From Oleiagrimonas sp963747595 (GTDB lineage: Bacteria > Pseudomonadota > Gammaproteobacteria > Xanthomonadales > Rhodanobacteraceae), in NCBI GenBank assembly GCA_963747595.1, contig CAVVFO010000001.1, positions 62,001-126,000 on the forward strand: a stretch of DNA of 64,000 nt, read 5' to 3'. The translations under genes were made by a program, and so were the position numbers. The notes beneath the pieces are model-generated. The model saw nothing but the letters and a program-made list of their open reading frames with translations. It had not been told where the DNA came from and ran no database searches. The stretch's first letter is position 1. Each line of letters begins with the position of its first letter. Below, one piece after another: positions 10,106 through 19,495 of this stretch.

Positions 10106-12601
10106 ATGGCCGCTGAATTCCCCATCACGTCACTGCTGCCGCGCATCGGCGAGGCGCTGGCACGCAGCAATCGCCTGGTGCTGGAGGCGCCCACGGGTGC
10201 GGGCAAGACCACGCAGGTGCCGCTGGCGCTGCTGGATGCCGACTGGCTGGGTGGGCAACGGATCGTGCTGCTGGAGCCGCGCCGCATCGCCGCGCGCGCC
10301 GCGGCCGAATTCATGGCGCAGCAGCTGGGTGAGCCGGTGGGCCGCACGGTGGGGTACCGCATCCGCTTCGAATCGCAGGTCAGTGCCGCCACGCGGATCG
10401 AGGTGGTGACCGAGGGCATGCTGACGCGGCAGATCCAGGACGATCCGGAACTGCGCGGCGTCGGCGCCGTGGTGTTCGATGAATTCCATGAGCGACATCT
10501 GGCGGGTGATCTGGGCATGGCTCTGGCGCGGCAGGTGCAGGAAGGGTTGCGCGCGGACCTGCGGCTGCTGGTGATGTCGGCCACGCTGGACGGCGCGCGC
10601 GTGGCGCAGTGGCTGGATGCGCCGCGGCTGGCCAGTCCGGGACGCAGCTTTCCGGTGGAGATTGCGCATCCACCGGCGCGGCCACGTGAAGAGCCGTTGC
10701 CGCATCTGGCGCGTACGGTGCGTCAGGCGCTGGCCGAGCATGATGGCGACGTGCTGGTGTTTCTGCCGGGGCGGCGCGAGATCGTGCAGGTACAGCGTCT
10801 GCTGGCGGGTCTGCCGGAGTCGGTGGAGGTGCTGCCGCTGCACGGCGCGTTGCCGGTGGCCGCGCAGCGCGCGGCCCTGGCACCGGCGGCTGCGGGGATG
10901 CGCCGGGTGATCCTGGCCACCAACGTGGCCGAATCCAGCGTCACCTTGCCGGGCATTCGCGTGGTGGTCGACAGCGGTCTGGCACGTGTGCCCCGCTTCG
11001 ATCCCAATACCGGTTTCACGCGGCTGGACACGCAGATGATCTCGCAGGCCTCGGCCGACCAGCGGGCTGGCCGCGCCGGTCGCGTGGCGCCTGGTATGGC
11101 CTATCGGCTGTGGTCGCAGAGCACGCGGCTGAGGGTCGCGCGGGTGGCGGACATCGTGCATGCCGACCTGTCCGGACTGGCGCTGGAACTGGCCGCCTGG
11201 GGCGATGCCGACGTGGCGTGGCTGGATGCGCCGCCCGCCGCTGCCATGGCGCAGGCGCGCGAGCTGCTGCAGCGCCTCGGGGCACTGGACGCGGACGGGC
11301 GCATCACGCCAGCGGGACGGCGCATGCATGCACTGGGCGCGCCGCCGCGCCTGGCGGCGGCTGTGATGCGCGCGCCTGCTGCGCAGCAGGCGCTGATGGC
11401 GGACCTGCTGGCGCTGCTGGAGGCACGCTCCCCGCTGCGCGGTGCAGAGCATCGCAGCGATGATTTCCGTGCACGCCTGGCCGCGTTGCATGCCTGGCGC
11501 AGTGGCGGCGCGCGGGGTGGCCATGCCGGCGATGCCGGCGCCCTGGCCGCCATCGAGCGCACTGCGCGCGGCTGGCGGCAACGTCTCGGGGTGCGCCACG
11601 CCGTCAATGCCACGCCGCATGCCCACGCGGTGGGCGACCTGCTGCTGCACGCGTTTCCGGACCGCCTGGCGCGTCAGGTCGATGGCCAGCCGCTGCGCTA
11701 TCAGTTGAGCAATGGGCGCGGTGCCCGCTTGCATGAGGCAACGGCCCTGCAGGGCGAACCGTGGCTGGTGGCGCTGGACCTGCAACTGGAGGCGCGTGAC
11801 AGCCTGATGCTGGCGGCCGCGCCATTCAATCCCGCCGTCCTGGAACGCGATTATCCGCACCGCTTCAGCGAGTGCCGCACGGTACGCTGGAATGCGCACC
11901 GCGAAGCCGTCGAGGCCTTTCAGGAGCGCCATTTCGAGGCCCTGCTGTTGTCGCGCCACAGTGTGCCGGTGCGCGCCGGGGATGCGTTGCCGGCACTGCT
12001 GCAGCGGATCGGCGAGGCCGGCCTGGAGGTGCTGCCGTGGAGCGATGCGGCCCGCCACCTGCGCAGCCGCATCCTGGCATTGCGCGGCTGGATGCCGGAG
12101 CTGGGGCTGCCCGATGTCTCCGATGCCGCACTGCTGGCCACGCTGGACGCATGGCTTGCGCCATGGCTGAGCGGCAAACGCAGACTGGGCGCATTGCGCC
12201 CGGCCGAGGTGTCGCAGGCGCTGGCCGCATTGCTGGATTACGCACAACGCCGCGAACTCGATGCACAGGCGCCGGAAGCATTGACCGTGCCCAGCGGCAT
12301 GACACGCAAGCTGGTCTATGCCGACAGCTCACCGCCGGTGCTGGCGGTGAAGCTGCAGGAACTGTTCGGTCTGGCCGATACGCCACGGGTGGCAGGCGGC
12401 CGGGTGGCGGTTACACTGCACCTGCTGTCACCCGCCGGCCGCCCGATCCAGGTGACCCAGGATCTGGCCGGATTCTGGGAGCGCACCTATCCGGAGGTGC
12501 GTCGCGAGCTCAAGGGGCGCTATCCCAAGCATCCCTGGCCGGACGATCCGTGGCACGCAACGCCGACACATCGCGTGAAGCGACGAGGTTCCGGATCCTG
12601 A
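10106..12601 (+). CDS. hrpB: ATP-dependent helicase HrpB
   Basis: DEAH-box RNA helicase-like protein of 831 residues, close to the usual size of about 820. Motifs are in order: Walker A APTGAGKTTQ (residues 28-37), motif II FDEFHERH (a DEFH variant), motif III SATLDG, and motif VI QRAGRAGR. The C-terminal third is the HrpB-specific domain (PSGMTRKLVYADSSPPVLAVKLQ in part, then the ending GRYPKHPWPDDPW). The start ATG at 10106 places the Walker motif at the normal distance from the N-terminus. The biological role of bacterial HrpB is not well defined. Neither neighbour is functionally related: tatD is upstream and divergent, and gspL follows 169 bases downstream. Confidence 0.95.
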   Translation: MAAEFPITSLLPRIGEALARSNRLVLEAPTGAGKTTQVPLALLDADWLGGQRIVLLEPRRIAARAAAEFMAQQLGEPVGRTVGYRIRFESQVSAATRIEVVTEGMLTRQIQDDPELRGVGAVVFDEFHERHLAGDLGMALARQVQEGLRADLRLLVMSATLDGARVAQWLDAPRLASPGRSFPVEIAHPPARPREEPLPHLARTVRQALAEHDGDVLVFLPGRREIVQVQRLLAGLPESVEVLPLHGALPVAAQRAALAPAAAGMRRVILATNVAESSVTLPGIRVVVDSGLARVPRFDPNTGFTRLDTQMISQASADQRAGRAGRVAPGMAYRLWSQSTRLRVARVADIVHADLSGLALELAAWGDADVAWLDAPPAAAMAQARELLQRLGALDADGRITPAGRRMHALGAPPRLAAAVMRAPAAQQALMADLLALLEARSPLRGAEHRSDDFRARLAALHAWRSGGARGGHAGDAGALAAIERTARGWRQRLGVRHAVNATPHAHAVGDLLLHAFPDRLARQVDGQPLRYQLSNGRGARLHEATALQGEPWLVALDLQLEARDSLMLAAAPFNPAVLERDYPHRFSECRTVRWNAHREAVEAFQERHFEALLLSRHSVPVRAGDALPALLQRIGEAGLEVLPWSDAARHLRSRILALRGWMPELGLPDVSDAALLATLDAWLAPWLSGKRRLGALRPAEVSQALAALLDYAQRRELDAQAPEALTVPSGMTRKLVYADSSPPVLAVKLQELFGLADTPRVAGGRVAVTLHLLSPAGRPIQVTQDLAGFWERTYPEVRRELKGRYPKHPWPDDPWHATPTHRVKRRGSGS

Positions 12602-12770
12602 TGTATTGTCGGCGGGAATTTCAGACGTATGTCCGCTGTCCGTATGGCTTGATGAAGCTGTCGCTGGCGGCACTGCAGCGATGCCGGCAAGTGGCGAAAA
12701 AGACCGCTGACGCGCATAGTGTCCGCTCTGTTTGCGGGCCGCGGCGCCACGGGTGCGAGTGGGGAGGCGA

Positions 12771-13949
12771 TTGAGCTTCTTGAACCAGACATGGCGACCA
12801 GGGGTGAACCGCCTGCGGCGAAGCTGGCGACGGACGCCCCTGCCCGGTTTTCTGGCGTGGTGGACGCGCGAGCTGCGCGCGTGCCTGCCACGCCGCCTGC
12901 GCGGCTGGCTGGACCGTGGCCGCCAGTGGCGCATGCTGGTGTTGGAGGGCGACCAGTTGTGCGTGTACCGCTCCGGCCACGCCGACGCGCTGGTGCGCAT
13001 CGACACGCGGATGGGCGCATCGCTGATCAGGGAGGCGCTACTGCAGGCCGCTCAGGAGACGGCCAGCGAAGATCTGCATCTGCTGCTGTGCCTGCCCCGC
13101 GGCGACGTTCTGCGGCGGCGACTGTTGTTGCCGGAGGCGGCGCTGGAGCGATTGAACGACGTGGTGGCGTTTGAAATGGATCGGCAGACGCCGTTTCGTG
13201 CCGCCGATGTGTATTACGACGTCCGTGAAGACAGCGGGCGGGCGCCGGATGGCCAGGTGGGGGTCGATCTGCTGGTCGTGCCGCGCGCGCGGCTGGAGCC
13301 GTTGCTGCAGCGGCTGCGGACCATGGGCATCGCGGTGGATGCCGTCGATGCGATCGATGCGAGGGATACCGCTACAGGACTGGAGCGCGCCGGGTTCAAC
13401 CTGCTGCCTGCCGAACGTCGGCCCCACCGTATCAATCGGCGGCGTCGCCTCAACCTGGCGCTGGCAGGCGCCGCCCTGTTGCTTCTGGTCGCCGGCATGG
13501 CGCTGTGGGTGCACAACCGGGAGCAGGCGCTGGCGCACATGCAGCACCACGTGGCCGTGCTGCGCACGCAGGCGGTGAAGGTGGCGGCCCTGCGCAAGCA
13601 GCTGACCGCAAGCAATACCGCTGCGGGTTTCCTGGCGCGCAAACGGGCGACATCACCCACGGTGCTGGCAGTGCTGGAGAGCGTGACCAGGCGCCTGCCC
13701 GACGATACGTGGCTGCAGCGCTTCACCATCGACGAGGACGGTCATGTCGGCATGCAGGGTCAGAGCCCGCAGGCGTCCCGGCTGATCGATCTGCTCAAGG
13801 CATCGCCGCTGCTGCAGGAACCGGGGTTCCAGGGGGCCATCCAGACCGATCCGGACACCGGCAAGGAGCGATTCTTCATGACGGCGCAGGTGCAGGCGCC
13901 GGGGACCGATGCAGGCAAGGAGGCGGCGCATGCGTCTTCGTCCCCTTGA
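12771..13949 (+). CDS. gspL: Type II secretion inner-membrane platform protein GspL (XpsL/PilN-like)
   Basis: A 392-residue protein of the inner-membrane platform that links the secretion ATPase to GspM. A TTG start at 12771 is chosen because GGGGAGG lies 4 bases upstream. The cytoplasmic domain carries the GspL/PilM-like region ending ERLNDVVAFEMDRQTPFRA. One membrane helix follows at about 225-245 (LALAGAALLLLVAGMALW), then a PilN-like periplasmic domain with a coiled-coil start. The last 20 bases overlap gspM. Gene order L-M-N-D matches the Xanthomonas xps cluster, but the preceding xpsE-K genes are not upstream here; hrpB occupies that place. Confidence 0.85.
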   Translation: MSFLNQTWRPGVNRLRRSWRRTPLPGFLAWWTRELRACLPRRLRGWLDRGRQWRMLVLEGDQLCVYRSGHADALVRIDTRMGASLIREALLQAAQETASEDLHLLLCLPRGDVLRRRLLLPEAALERLNDVVAFEMDRQTPFRAADVYYDVREDSGRAPDGQVGVDLLVVPRARLEPLLQRLRTMGIAVDAVDAIDARDTATGLERAGFNLLPAERRPHRINRRRRLNLALAGAALLLLVAGMALWVHNREQALAHMQHHVAVLRTQAVKVAALRKQLTASNTAAGFLARKRATSPTVLAVLESVTRRLPDDTWLQRFTIDEDGHVGMQGQSPQASRLIDLLKASPLLQEPGFQGAIQTDPDTGKERFFMTAQVQAPGTDAGKEAAHASSSP

Positions 13950-14547
13950 GAGCCGCATTGCGGCAGTGGCGCTGGCCCTGCTGGTGCTGGGGCTTGCCTA
14001 TGTGCTGCTACTGCATGGCTGGTTCGTGGCGCCGCAGTTGCGCATCTCGGCGCAGATGCGCGAGTTGCGCCGGCAGCAACACCGGTACAGCGCGCTCATC
14101 GCCGAGCGGCCGGCCCTGGAGAAACGCCTGGCGGGCCTGGCCAGGGGGCAGGCGGCGAGCCATGCGTTTCTGGCGCAGTCCGATCCCAGTGCGGCCTCTG
14201 CCGGCCTGATGCAGCACGTGGTCGCCGCCGTGGCCGCGCACAAGCAGGACGGCGGCTGCGACATCAGCCAGAAAATGGCGGTCCCGGACACTGATGACAC
14301 GCAGCGGCGCTATCGCAAGGTCAGCGTCAACATCAGTCTGCGCTGCCAGATGCGGCCGCTGGCCGAGGTGCTGTATGCCTTGGAAACCGGGCATCCGGAC
14401 CTGTTCATCGGCAGCTTCAGTGCCTACCGCAATCCGGTGCCGTTGCCGCACGGCGGGCTGCAGCCGCTGGAAGTGCAATTCACGCTGTCGGGGTATATGC
14501 GTCCGGACGTGACCACTGCATCGGCCCATGCGGGGCGGGGGGCATGA
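13930..14547 (+). CDS. gspM: Type II secretion protein GspM (XpsM type)
   Basis: A 205-residue bitopic membrane protein expected to pair with GspL in the secretion platform. AAGGAGG at 13918-13924 fixes the ATG at 13930, inside the end of gspL. A short cytoplasmic N-terminus (MRLRPLESR) is followed by one membrane helix at about 10-30. The periplasmic part begins with a heptad-like stretch (LRISAQMRELRRQQHRYSAL). It resembles the T2SSM_b family of Xanthomonas rather than enteric GspM. It overlaps the next gene by four bases (ATGA at 14544-14547), so translation is probably coupled. Confidence 0.82.
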   Translation: MRLRPLESRIAAVALALLVLGLAYVLLLHGWFVAPQLRISAQMRELRRQQHRYSALIAERPALEKRLAGLARGQAASHAFLAQSDPSAASAGLMQHVVAAVAAHKQDGGCDISQKMAVPDTDDTQRRYRKVSVNISLRCQMRPLAEVLYALETGHPDLFIGSFSAYRNPVPLPHGGLQPLEVQFTLSGYMRPDVTTASAHAGRGA

Positions 14548-15299
14548 ATGCTGCCGATCAGCGTCGCCTGACGCCGTTCCTGGCCGGGGCCTGCGTTCTG
14601 GCCGCAGCGCTCCTGGCGACGATGGCATCCGGCGTGGGCACGTCCGTGCACTGGGGGCGACCAAAATCCTCGCCGCGTGTCACGGCGCTGGCTGCGTCGG
14701 TGACGGCCCCACAGACGCGTACGCAGCCACTGGCTGCCTACGCCGTGGTGTGGCAGCGGCCGCTGTTCAACCAGGCACGTCAACCTGTGCCAACGAGCGG
14801 GAATGCCAATGGCCAGCGCGTCAGCCTGGGGGATCTGCAACTGACCGGGATCATCCTGACACCGGGGTTGCACATGGCGCTGATGCATGACCGCAAGGCC
14901 GGGCGCGATATCCGTGTGCGCGAGGGCGCCGCGGTGCCCAACGGCAACTGGGTGCTGCATGACCTCAAGCCACGCCAGGCGGTCTTCGTCGATGGTGGCA
15001 AGCGCACCACGCTGGTGCTCAAGGTGCCGGGGGGGCAGGGCCAGGGGGCCGTCCAGCCGAATCCAAATGCCCGCTCCGCGCGGGCCGCTTCCGCGGGTTC
15101 CCCTGCGAACCACACGCCTCCGGCGCGCAGCCATTCGCAGCTGACCATGCGCCCGGCGCGTCCTGCGCCGGCCTCGTCGCACGATGGCACGGCCGCCGCA
15201 CAAAACAACAACACGCGCATGCAGGCGATCAAGGCCCGCATCAAAAAGATGCGCCGCCAGCGGCGTGCGCGTCGCGACAAAGACGGAGATGGTTCATGA
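14544..15299 (+). CDS. Type II secretion protein N (XpsN-like, GspC-type homology region)
   Basis: A 251-residue protein with a short cytoplasmic start, one membrane helix (about 9-28) and a periplasmic domain. The block YAVVWQRPLFNQ, then LGDLQLTGIILTPGLHMALM, then VREGAAVPNGNWVLHDL, follows the pattern of the GspC homology region that touches the secretin. So it may do the job of GspC, as suggested for XpsN. The C-terminal 90 residues are low-complexity, rich in Ala, Pro and Arg, and end in a very basic tail (IKKMRRQRRARRDKDGDGS). It overlaps gspM and gspD by four bases each (ATGA at both ends), so the block is one tightly coupled operon. The subunit name is inferred from order and topology. 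Confidence 0.75.
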   Translation: MNAADQRRLTPFLAGACVLAAALLATMASGVGTSVHWGRPKSSPRVTALAASVTAPQTRTQPLAAYAVVWQRPLFNQARQPVPTSGNANGQRVSLGDLQLTGIILTPGLHMALMHDRKAGRDIRVREGAAVPNGNWVLHDLKPRQAVFVDGGKRTTLVLKVPGGQGQGAVQPNPNARSARAASAGSPANHTPPARSHSQLTMRPARPAPASSHDGTAAAQNNNTRMQAIKARIKKMRRQRRARRDKDGDGS

Positions 15300-17704
15300 G
15301 CCGATTGCAGCAACTTCTCATTCTCGCGCTGGCACTGGTCATGGCCGGATGCTCCACATTTCCGCAGCCCAGGGACAGTGACGCGCTGCAGCGCGAAGCC
15401 GTGGCGGGGACCGAACTGCCGCCGCCGCCCCCGGCCCGGCAGCCATTGCGTCCGACCACCTCCACGCCCAAGTCCACGAAGGGCCAGATCAGCCTGGGCA
15501 ACGGCGTGTTCGTGCACAATATCCGCGGCCCGAAGTCCGGTGGCGCAAGCAGCGCCAAGGGCGATGTGACGTTCAACTTCGAGAATCAGCCGGTGCAGGC
15601 GGTGGTCAAGGCCATCCTCGGTGATTTCCTGCATGCCAGCTACGCCATCGCGCCCAACGTCGATGGCAATGTCACCTTCTCCACCGCACAACCGGTGGCG
15701 CGGGCGCAGGCGCTGCCGATCCTGGAGACGCTGCTGTCATGGACCGGCAACGCATTGGTGAAGAAGGACGGGCGTTATCTGGTGCTGCCCTCCAAACAGG
15801 CCGTGGCCGGCAACCTGACCCCGAGCCTGGGGGCCACGCCGCCGGCCAACGGCTTCAGCACGCGGCTGTTCCAGCTGCATTACGTCTCGGCGCCGGAGAT
15901 GAAGAAGCTGCTGCAGCCGTTCGCCACCAAGGATGCATTCCTGCTGGTGGACCCCAACCGCAATGTGCTGGTCATGGCGGGCACGGCATCGCAACTGGAC
16001 AACTACCAGCGCACCATCCAGACCTTCGATGTGGACTGGCTCAAGGGCATGTCGGTGGGGGTGTTCGGGTTGCAGCGGGCCAACGTCGATCAGCTGATGC
16101 CGCAGCTCCAGAAGCTGTTCGGCGCCAAGGGCAGCACGCCGCTGGCCGGCATGGTGCGGTTCATCCCCATCGAGCGCACCAATTCGATCGTGGTCATCAG
16201 CCCGCAACCGGACTATCTGCGCGAAGTGCATCAATGGATCGATCGCATCGACCGCGGCGGCGGCAATCAGCCGCAGCTGTACGTGTATGACGTGAAGAAC
16301 GTGCAGGCCACCTATCTGGCCAGCTATCTGAACCAGATCTACAACCCCGGCGCATCCAGTGGCGGGGGCGCGGATACGGGCGGCGGCGTCGGCCCCGGCC
16401 TGAATGGTTCGACGCTGGGCAGCAACGGGGGCGGGCTGGGTGGCGCATCGCGCAATGGCGCGTCCGGCATGTCCAAGGGGAGTGATTTCGGTTCGGACAG
16501 CAATGGCGGCCTGGGCAGTGGCTCGGGCAACGGCACCAACGACAGCGTGGGTCTGCCGCCGCGGCGGCCTCCGCCTTCCGGTGGTGGTGGCGGTGGCGCC
16601 GTTTCGGCCGCCCCGGGGAGCAACGGCAATGGCGGCAACGGCATCAGCATTACCGCCGTGGACGAGAACAACCAGCTGATGGTGCGCTGTCGTCCGTCGC
16701 AGTGGGCGCAGATGCAGTCGGCCATCCGGCGGCTGGACGTGGTGCCGCTGCAGGTGCAGATCGAGACGCGGATCCTGGAGGTCAGCCTTGTCGGCAAGTT
16801 CAGCCTCGGCGTGCAGTGGTATCTGGAGAACAATGTCGTGGGCAGTTCCAACCCCCCGGGTGGCTTCGGCGACGTCAGTGCCGAGCAGAAGCTGGGCCTG
16901 GGGCAGGGCGGCCTGCAATACAGTGGCAACGATGCCCTGTTCTACTCGTTCATCGGCAACAACCTGCAGGCTGCGGTACATGCCATCGAGACCAACGGCA
17001 ACACCAAGATCCTGTCGGCGCCGTCACTGGTGGTGATGAACAACCAGGATGCAATGATCCAGGTGGGCACGCAGATTCCCGTCAATCAGACCTATTTCAC
17101 GCCGGGCATCAACGGCGTCACCACGGGGAGCGGCAGCGGCGCCATCAACACGCTGGGATCGGTGCAGTACAAGGACACGGGCGTGATCCTGCAGGTGCGC
17201 CCGCGGGTCAACCCGGGCGGGCTGGTGTACCTGGCGCTGGATCAGGTGGTGAGCAAGCCGGGGCAGGTGGACCAGTACGGCAACTTCCCCATCGACAAGC
17301 GCGAACTGGCCACGCAGGTGGCGGTACAGAGCGGACAGACGGTGATGCTGGGTGGACTGATCCAGCAGAATGACAACAACACCGATTCCGGCATTCCGTT
17401 TCTCAACCGTATTCCGCTCCTGGGGCGCCTGTTCGGCAGCACCGACCACAACCGCAACCGTACCGAGCTGCTGGTGCTGATCACGCCGCGCGTGATTGCC
17501 AACAGCGCCGATGCGCGCCGGGTCACCAACGACTATCAGGACCAGTTCCAGTCCTTGCAACCGATCCGTGTGCACAACGTTCCGCAGGCATCCGCGCCCA
17601 GCCGAACGCCGCAGACTCCCGTCCCCGCCAATTCGAGGAAGAGAGCCAGCCAGCAGGGCGCGTCAGCTGCGGCGAAGGGCGCTGCGGCGGCGGGCTCGCA
17701 TTGA
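15296..17704 (+). CDS. gspD: Type II secretion outer-membrane secretin GspD
   Basis: An 802-residue secretin forming the outer-membrane channel. It has a lipoprotein signal with lipobox VMAGC (Cys19). An N0-type domain begins at about residue 95 (VTFNFENQPVQAVVKAILGD), followed by repeated N1-N3 domains. N3 carries a very Gly/Ser-rich insert at about 345-445. The C-terminal secretin domain includes VPLQVQIETRILEVSLVGK, the gate region VGTQIPVNQTYF, and the closing block SGIPFLNRIPLLGRLFGS followed by ELLVLITPRVI. The lipidated N-terminus may let it reach the outer membrane without a separate pilotin. It ends convergently with malic enzyme, with only 21 bases between stops. Confidence 0.95.
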   Translation: MSRLQQLLILALALVMAGCSTFPQPRDSDALQREAVAGTELPPPPPARQPLRPTTSTPKSTKGQISLGNGVFVHNIRGPKSGGASSAKGDVTFNFENQPVQAVVKAILGDFLHASYAIAPNVDGNVTFSTAQPVARAQALPILETLLSWTGNALVKKDGRYLVLPSKQAVAGNLTPSLGATPPANGFSTRLFQLHYVSAPEMKKLLQPFATKDAFLLVDPNRNVLVMAGTASQLDNYQRTIQTFDVDWLKGMSVGVFGLQRANVDQLMPQLQKLFGAKGSTPLAGMVRFIPIERTNSIVVISPQPDYLREVHQWIDRIDRGGGNQPQLYVYDVKNVQATYLASYLNQIYNPGASSGGGADTGGGVGPGLNGSTLGSNGGGLGGASRNGASGMSKGSDFGSDSNGGLGSGSGNGTNDSVGLPPRRPPPSGGGGGGAVSAAPGSNGNGGNGISITAVDENNQLMVRCRPSQWAQMQSAIRRLDVVPLQVQIETRILEVSLVGKFSLGVQWYLENNVVGSSNPPGGFGDVSAEQKLGLGQGGLQYSGNDALFYSFIGNNLQAAVHAIETNGNTKILSAPSLVVMNNQDAMIQVGTQIPVNQTYFTPGINGVTTGSGSGAINTLGSVQYKDTGVILQVRPRVNPGGLVYLALDQVVSKPGQVDQYGNFPIDKRELATQVAVQSGQTVMLGGLIQQNDNNTDSGIPFLNRIPLLGRLFGSTDHNRNRTELLVLITPRVIANSADARRVTNDYQDQFQSLQPIRVHNVPQASAPSRTPQTPVPANSRKRASQQGASAAAKGAAAAGSH

Positions 17705-17725
17705 TCCGGATCCAGGCGCGGCAGG

Positions 17726-19429
17726 TCAGTCGTTGGCCCGGGTGAAGGGCCGGTAGGTGGGCGACCACATGCGTGCGTCCACCAGCGATTCGATCCGGTC
17801 CTCGTCGATGCCGTCGCCACAGAGGCTGTCCCTGCAGGCCTGCCTGGCCACGGCGATGGCGATACGCCGGGCCACGTCGCGCAGCTTGTCGATGGGCGGC
17901 AGCAGGTTGGCCGGTCCGTCCGGGTCCACATCGTGGGCCTCGCTCAGCGCGCGCGCGGCCGCGGCGAACATGGCGTCGTTGACACGTTTGGCCTTCACGG
18001 CCAGCACACCCAGGCCGACGCCGGGGAAGATGTAGGCATTGTTGGTCTGGTCGACGGTGAATTCCTTGCCGTCCACCTTGACCGGATCGAACGGGCTTCC
18101 GGTGCCGATCAGTGCGCGGCCGTCGGTCCAGTCCATGACATCCTGGGGCGTGGCTTCGCAATTGGACTCGGGGTTGGACAGCGGCAGGACGATGGGCTGG
18201 TCCACCTGATCGGCCATGCAGCGGATCACGTCCTCGTCGAATGCCCCCTGCTGGCCGGACACGCCCAGCAGCACCGTGGGCCCGGCGTTGCGCACCACGT
18301 CGATGAGGTCGATGCGGTCGCCATCGACGCCGTCCCAGTCCGCCACGTCCGAACGCGGTCGCGCGAAGGGTTTCTGGAAATCCTCCAGGTCGTCATTGTC
18401 CTCCAGCAGCAGCCCCGGCTTGTCCAGCGCGTAGAAGCGCGAGCGGGCTTCATCCTCGGACAGGCCTTCATCGATCATCATGTGCAGCAGCAGCCGGGCG
18501 ATGCCGCAGCCGGCGGACCCGGCGCCGAAGATCACCACGGTCTGATCCTTGAGCCCGGTATCGTTGGCGCGTGCCGCGGCCAGCAGCGTGCCGGCGGCCA
18601 CGGCCGCGGTGCCTTGCACGTCGTCGTTGAAGGTGCACAGCTGATCGCGATAGCGCTCCAGCAGCCGCAGCGCGTTGGGCCGCGCGAAATCCTCGAACTG
18701 CAGCAGCACGTGCGGCCAGCGCTTTTTCACCGCCTCGATGAAGGCGTCGACGAAGTCATCGTACTCCTCACCGCGGATGCGTTCGTGCCGCCAGCCGATG
18801 TACAGCGGGTCGTCCAGGCGGTCCTGGTTGTCGGTGCCGGTATCCAGCAGGATCGGCAGCGTGGTGGCCGGATCGATGCCGGCACAGGCGGTGTACAGCG
18901 ACAACTTGCCGATGGGGATGCCCATGCCGCCGGCACCCTGATCGCCCAGCCCGAGGATGCGCTCGCCGTCGCTGACGACGATCACCGCGACATTGTCGAA
19001 ACGTTCGTGTGCCAGCATGGCATCGATGCGCTCGCGGTGCGGATAGCCCACGAACAGGCCGCGCGGATAATGCCAGTAGCGGGAAAACTCCTCGCAGCCC
19101 TTGCCCACCGTCGGTGTGTACACCAGCGGCAGCATCTCTTCCAGGTTGCGTTCCAGCAGGGCGTAGAACAGGGTCTCGTTGGCGTCCTGCAGGCTGCGCA
19201 GCTGCAGGTATTTCTGCAGGTCCTGATCCAGCTCGCGCACCGCCGCCAGACGGCGTTCGACCTGTTCGTCCAGGGTGCCCTGGTGGGGCGGCAGCAAGCC
19301 GTGCAGTGCGAAGGTGTCGCGCTCCTCCTCGGAGAACGCGGTGCCCTTGTTGAGCAGCGGGTCGGTCAGAAGATCCGACCCCTCCTTGGAGACGGGAAAC
19401 GGTTTTGCAGTGCTGTGGTCCGATGTCAT
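17726..19429 (-). CDS. maeA: NAD-linked malic enzyme
   Basis: Oxidative decarboxylation of malate to pyruvate, cytoplasmic, 567 residues, the normal size of the SfcA/MaeA class. It has the family motifs LVYTPTVGKGCEEFSRYW, DGERILGLGDQGAGGMGIPI, the metal-site block FEDFARPNA, FNDDVQGTAAV, and the dinucleotide-binding motif IFGAGSAGCGIA. ATG at 19429 is chosen over an in-frame TTG at 19468, because the family N-terminus is reached from the ATG. It is single and not obviously in an operon; the SDR gene lies 66 bases upstream on the same strand. NAD preference is inferred from the subfamily. Confidence 0.94.
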   Translation of the reverse strand: MTSDHSTAKPFPVSKEGSDLLTDPLLNKGTAFSEEERDTFALHGLLPPHQGTLDEQVERRLAAVRELDQDLQKYLQLRSLQDANETLFYALLERNLEEMLPLVYTPTVGKGCEEFSRYWHYPRGLFVGYPHRERIDAMLAHERFDNVAVIVVSDGERILGLGDQGAGGMGIPIGKLSLYTACAGIDPATTLPILLDTGTDNQDRLDDPLYIGWRHERIRGEEYDDFVDAFIEAVKKRWPHVLLQFEDFARPNALRLLERYRDQLCTFNDDVQGTAAVAAGTLLAAARANDTGLKDQTVVIFGAGSAGCGIARLLLHMMIDEGLSEDEARSRFYALDKPGLLLEDNDDLEDFQKPFARPRSDVADWDGVDGDRIDLIDVVRNAGPTVLLGVSGQQGAFDEDVIRCMADQVDQPIVLPLSNPESNCEATPQDVMDWTDGRALIGTGSPFDPVKVDGKEFTVDQTNNAYIFPGVGLGVLAVKAKRVNDAMFAAAARALSEAHDVDPDGPANLLPPIDKLRDVARRIAIAVARQACRDSLCGDGIDEDRIESLVDARMWSPTYRPFTRAND

Positions 19430-19495
19430 TGCCCGACCATGCGCCTGCCGGTGTCGAGACGGCGTCAAAATCCGCTGCCGCGCGGGCGCGGGAAA

